A stretch of DNA of 5,675 nt from Rhizobium sp. Q54 (lineage in GTDB: Bacteria > Pseudomonadota > Alphaproteobacteria > Rhizobiales > Beijerinckiaceae): positions 1-5,675 of the forward strand of contig CAMDKB010000307.1 of assembly GCA_945901195.1 (NCBI GenBank), given 5' to 3'. Each line of letters opens with the position of its first letter. Within the stretch, counting starts at the first letter, position 1. The notes under the pieces were generated by a model. The model had not been told where the DNA came from. It made no database searches and saw nothing but the letters and a program-made list of their open reading frames with translations. A program made the position numbers and the translations under genes. Positions 5,491 through 5,675 of this stretch are shown in pieces.

Positions 5491-5675
5491 CCCGGATTAT
5501 GCACGGCCCGCCGATAAATGTGGCTTAAGGGCTGATTTAGCGTATGATTTGGTTGATGAAGCCAATCCACGCCATTTCAAAAAAAGCTACCGCCTCCATG
5601 AACGATCCTATGCTTCCGCTGCCCGGCTTGTCACCTGTTTCCGGCAAGACAATCATCGCCAAATTCGATGGCGGT
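5491..5675 (+). mobile_element. left end of an IS1380-family insertion sequence (partial)
   Basis: The element is called from its transposase start (5598 onwards) plus a candidate left terminal repeat CCCGGATTATGCAC at 5491-5504. That sequence shares a CC-N2-GATT-N-T-N-C pattern with the terminal repeat of ISEcp1, an IS1380-family member, as I recall it. The interrupted reading frame on the other strand ends at exactly this point, which supports the boundary. About 107 bp lie between the presumed end and the ATG. The right end and the target duplication are outside the window, so the exact first base (5491 or 5492) is not fixed. Confidence 0.6.
5598..5675 (+). CDS. IS1380-family transposase, N-terminal fragment (runs off window)
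   Basis: The first 26 codons are visible: MNDPMLPLPGLSPVSG followed by KTIIAKFDGG. The pattern of a short Pro/Leu-rich start, then a basic strand and F-D-G-G, matches the N terminus of IS1380-family transposases, which continue with a segment like RLSSDGGLLLLREIE. Such enzymes are DDE transposases of roughly 430-470 residues; the catalytic residues are outside the window. The ATG at 5598 lacks a clear ribosome binding site. In-frame ATGs at 5544 and 5556 are alternatives after a stop at 5538-5540, but the family-like sequence begins at 5598. It points away from the cytochrome c gene. Confidence 0.7.
   Translation, partial: MNDPMLPLPGLSPVSGKTIIAKFDGG

Noticed and set aside
5520..5548. TATGAT (5543-5548) as the -10 of the transposase promoter
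   Set aside because: No acceptable -35 lies at 16-18 bp upstream, so it is left uncalled.
5379..5570. A 63-codon minus-strand ORF starting MDWLHQPNHT
   Set aside because: It crosses the presumed insertion sequence boundary, overlaps the more convincing cytochrome-coupled remnant in another frame and has no recognisable content.

Overview
This window looks like chromosomal DNA from a moderately GC-rich Gram-negative bacterium, most likely an alphaproteobacterium. That is an inference from codon use, from a diheme membrane-attached cytochrome c of a type common in that class, and from a conserved hypothetical protein whose N-terminal block (DYEAIEDAVMETARGRWFL) I associate with alphaproteobacterial genomes. 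There are no RNA genes, CRISPR arrays or phage genes. The genes look like ordinary accessory metabolism plus one mobile element entering from the right.

Layout, left to right. (1) 17-796, minus strand: a short-chain dehydrogenase/reductase (SDR) family protein without the classical Tyr/Lys catalytic pair. (2) 797-1420: a gap of about 620 bp, partly AT-rich, holding at best one small doubtful plus-strand ORF (1138-1329). (3) 1421-2539, minus strand: a single-domain MetE-like protein that keeps an H-x-C ... C zinc-site signature. (4) 2540-2729: a divergent intergenic region with a candidate promoter for the next gene. (5) 2730-3581, plus strand: a secreted alpha/beta hydrolase of the PHB depolymerase/LpqC esterase type. 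(6) 3585-4301, minus strand: a conserved hypothetical protein with a helical N-terminal half and a Pro/Ala-rich linker, converging on the hydrolase with only 3 bp between stop codons. (7) 4302-4388: a short intergenic region with a bulged hairpin just after the stop codon of the following gene. (8) 4389-5324, minus strand: a membrane-anchored diheme cytochrome c. (9) 5317-5490, minus strand: the 3' end of an otherwise missing gene whose stop codon overlaps the cytochrome start. (10) 5491-5675, plus strand: the left end of an apparent IS1380-family insertion sequence, with the first 26 codons of its transposase running off the window.

The most informative structure is at the right. A frame that reads as coding and ends by overlapping the cytochrome c start is open up to about 5490, then hits a stop codon inside a CCCGGATTATGC sequence that is a good candidate for the insertion sequence's left terminal repeat. 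The simplest reading is that an IS1380-like element inserted into the gene directly upstream of the cytochrome, in what was a translationally coupled operon. It cut off that gene's 3' end and separated the cytochrome from its original promoter and probable redox partner.

The other genes show no clear joint pathway. The MetE-like and hydrolase genes are divergent neighbours and could share regulation, but nothing in the sequence proves it. I see no convincing new multi-gene system here. The most unusual single proteins are the MetE-like zinc-site variant and the SDR lacking its catalytic tyrosine.
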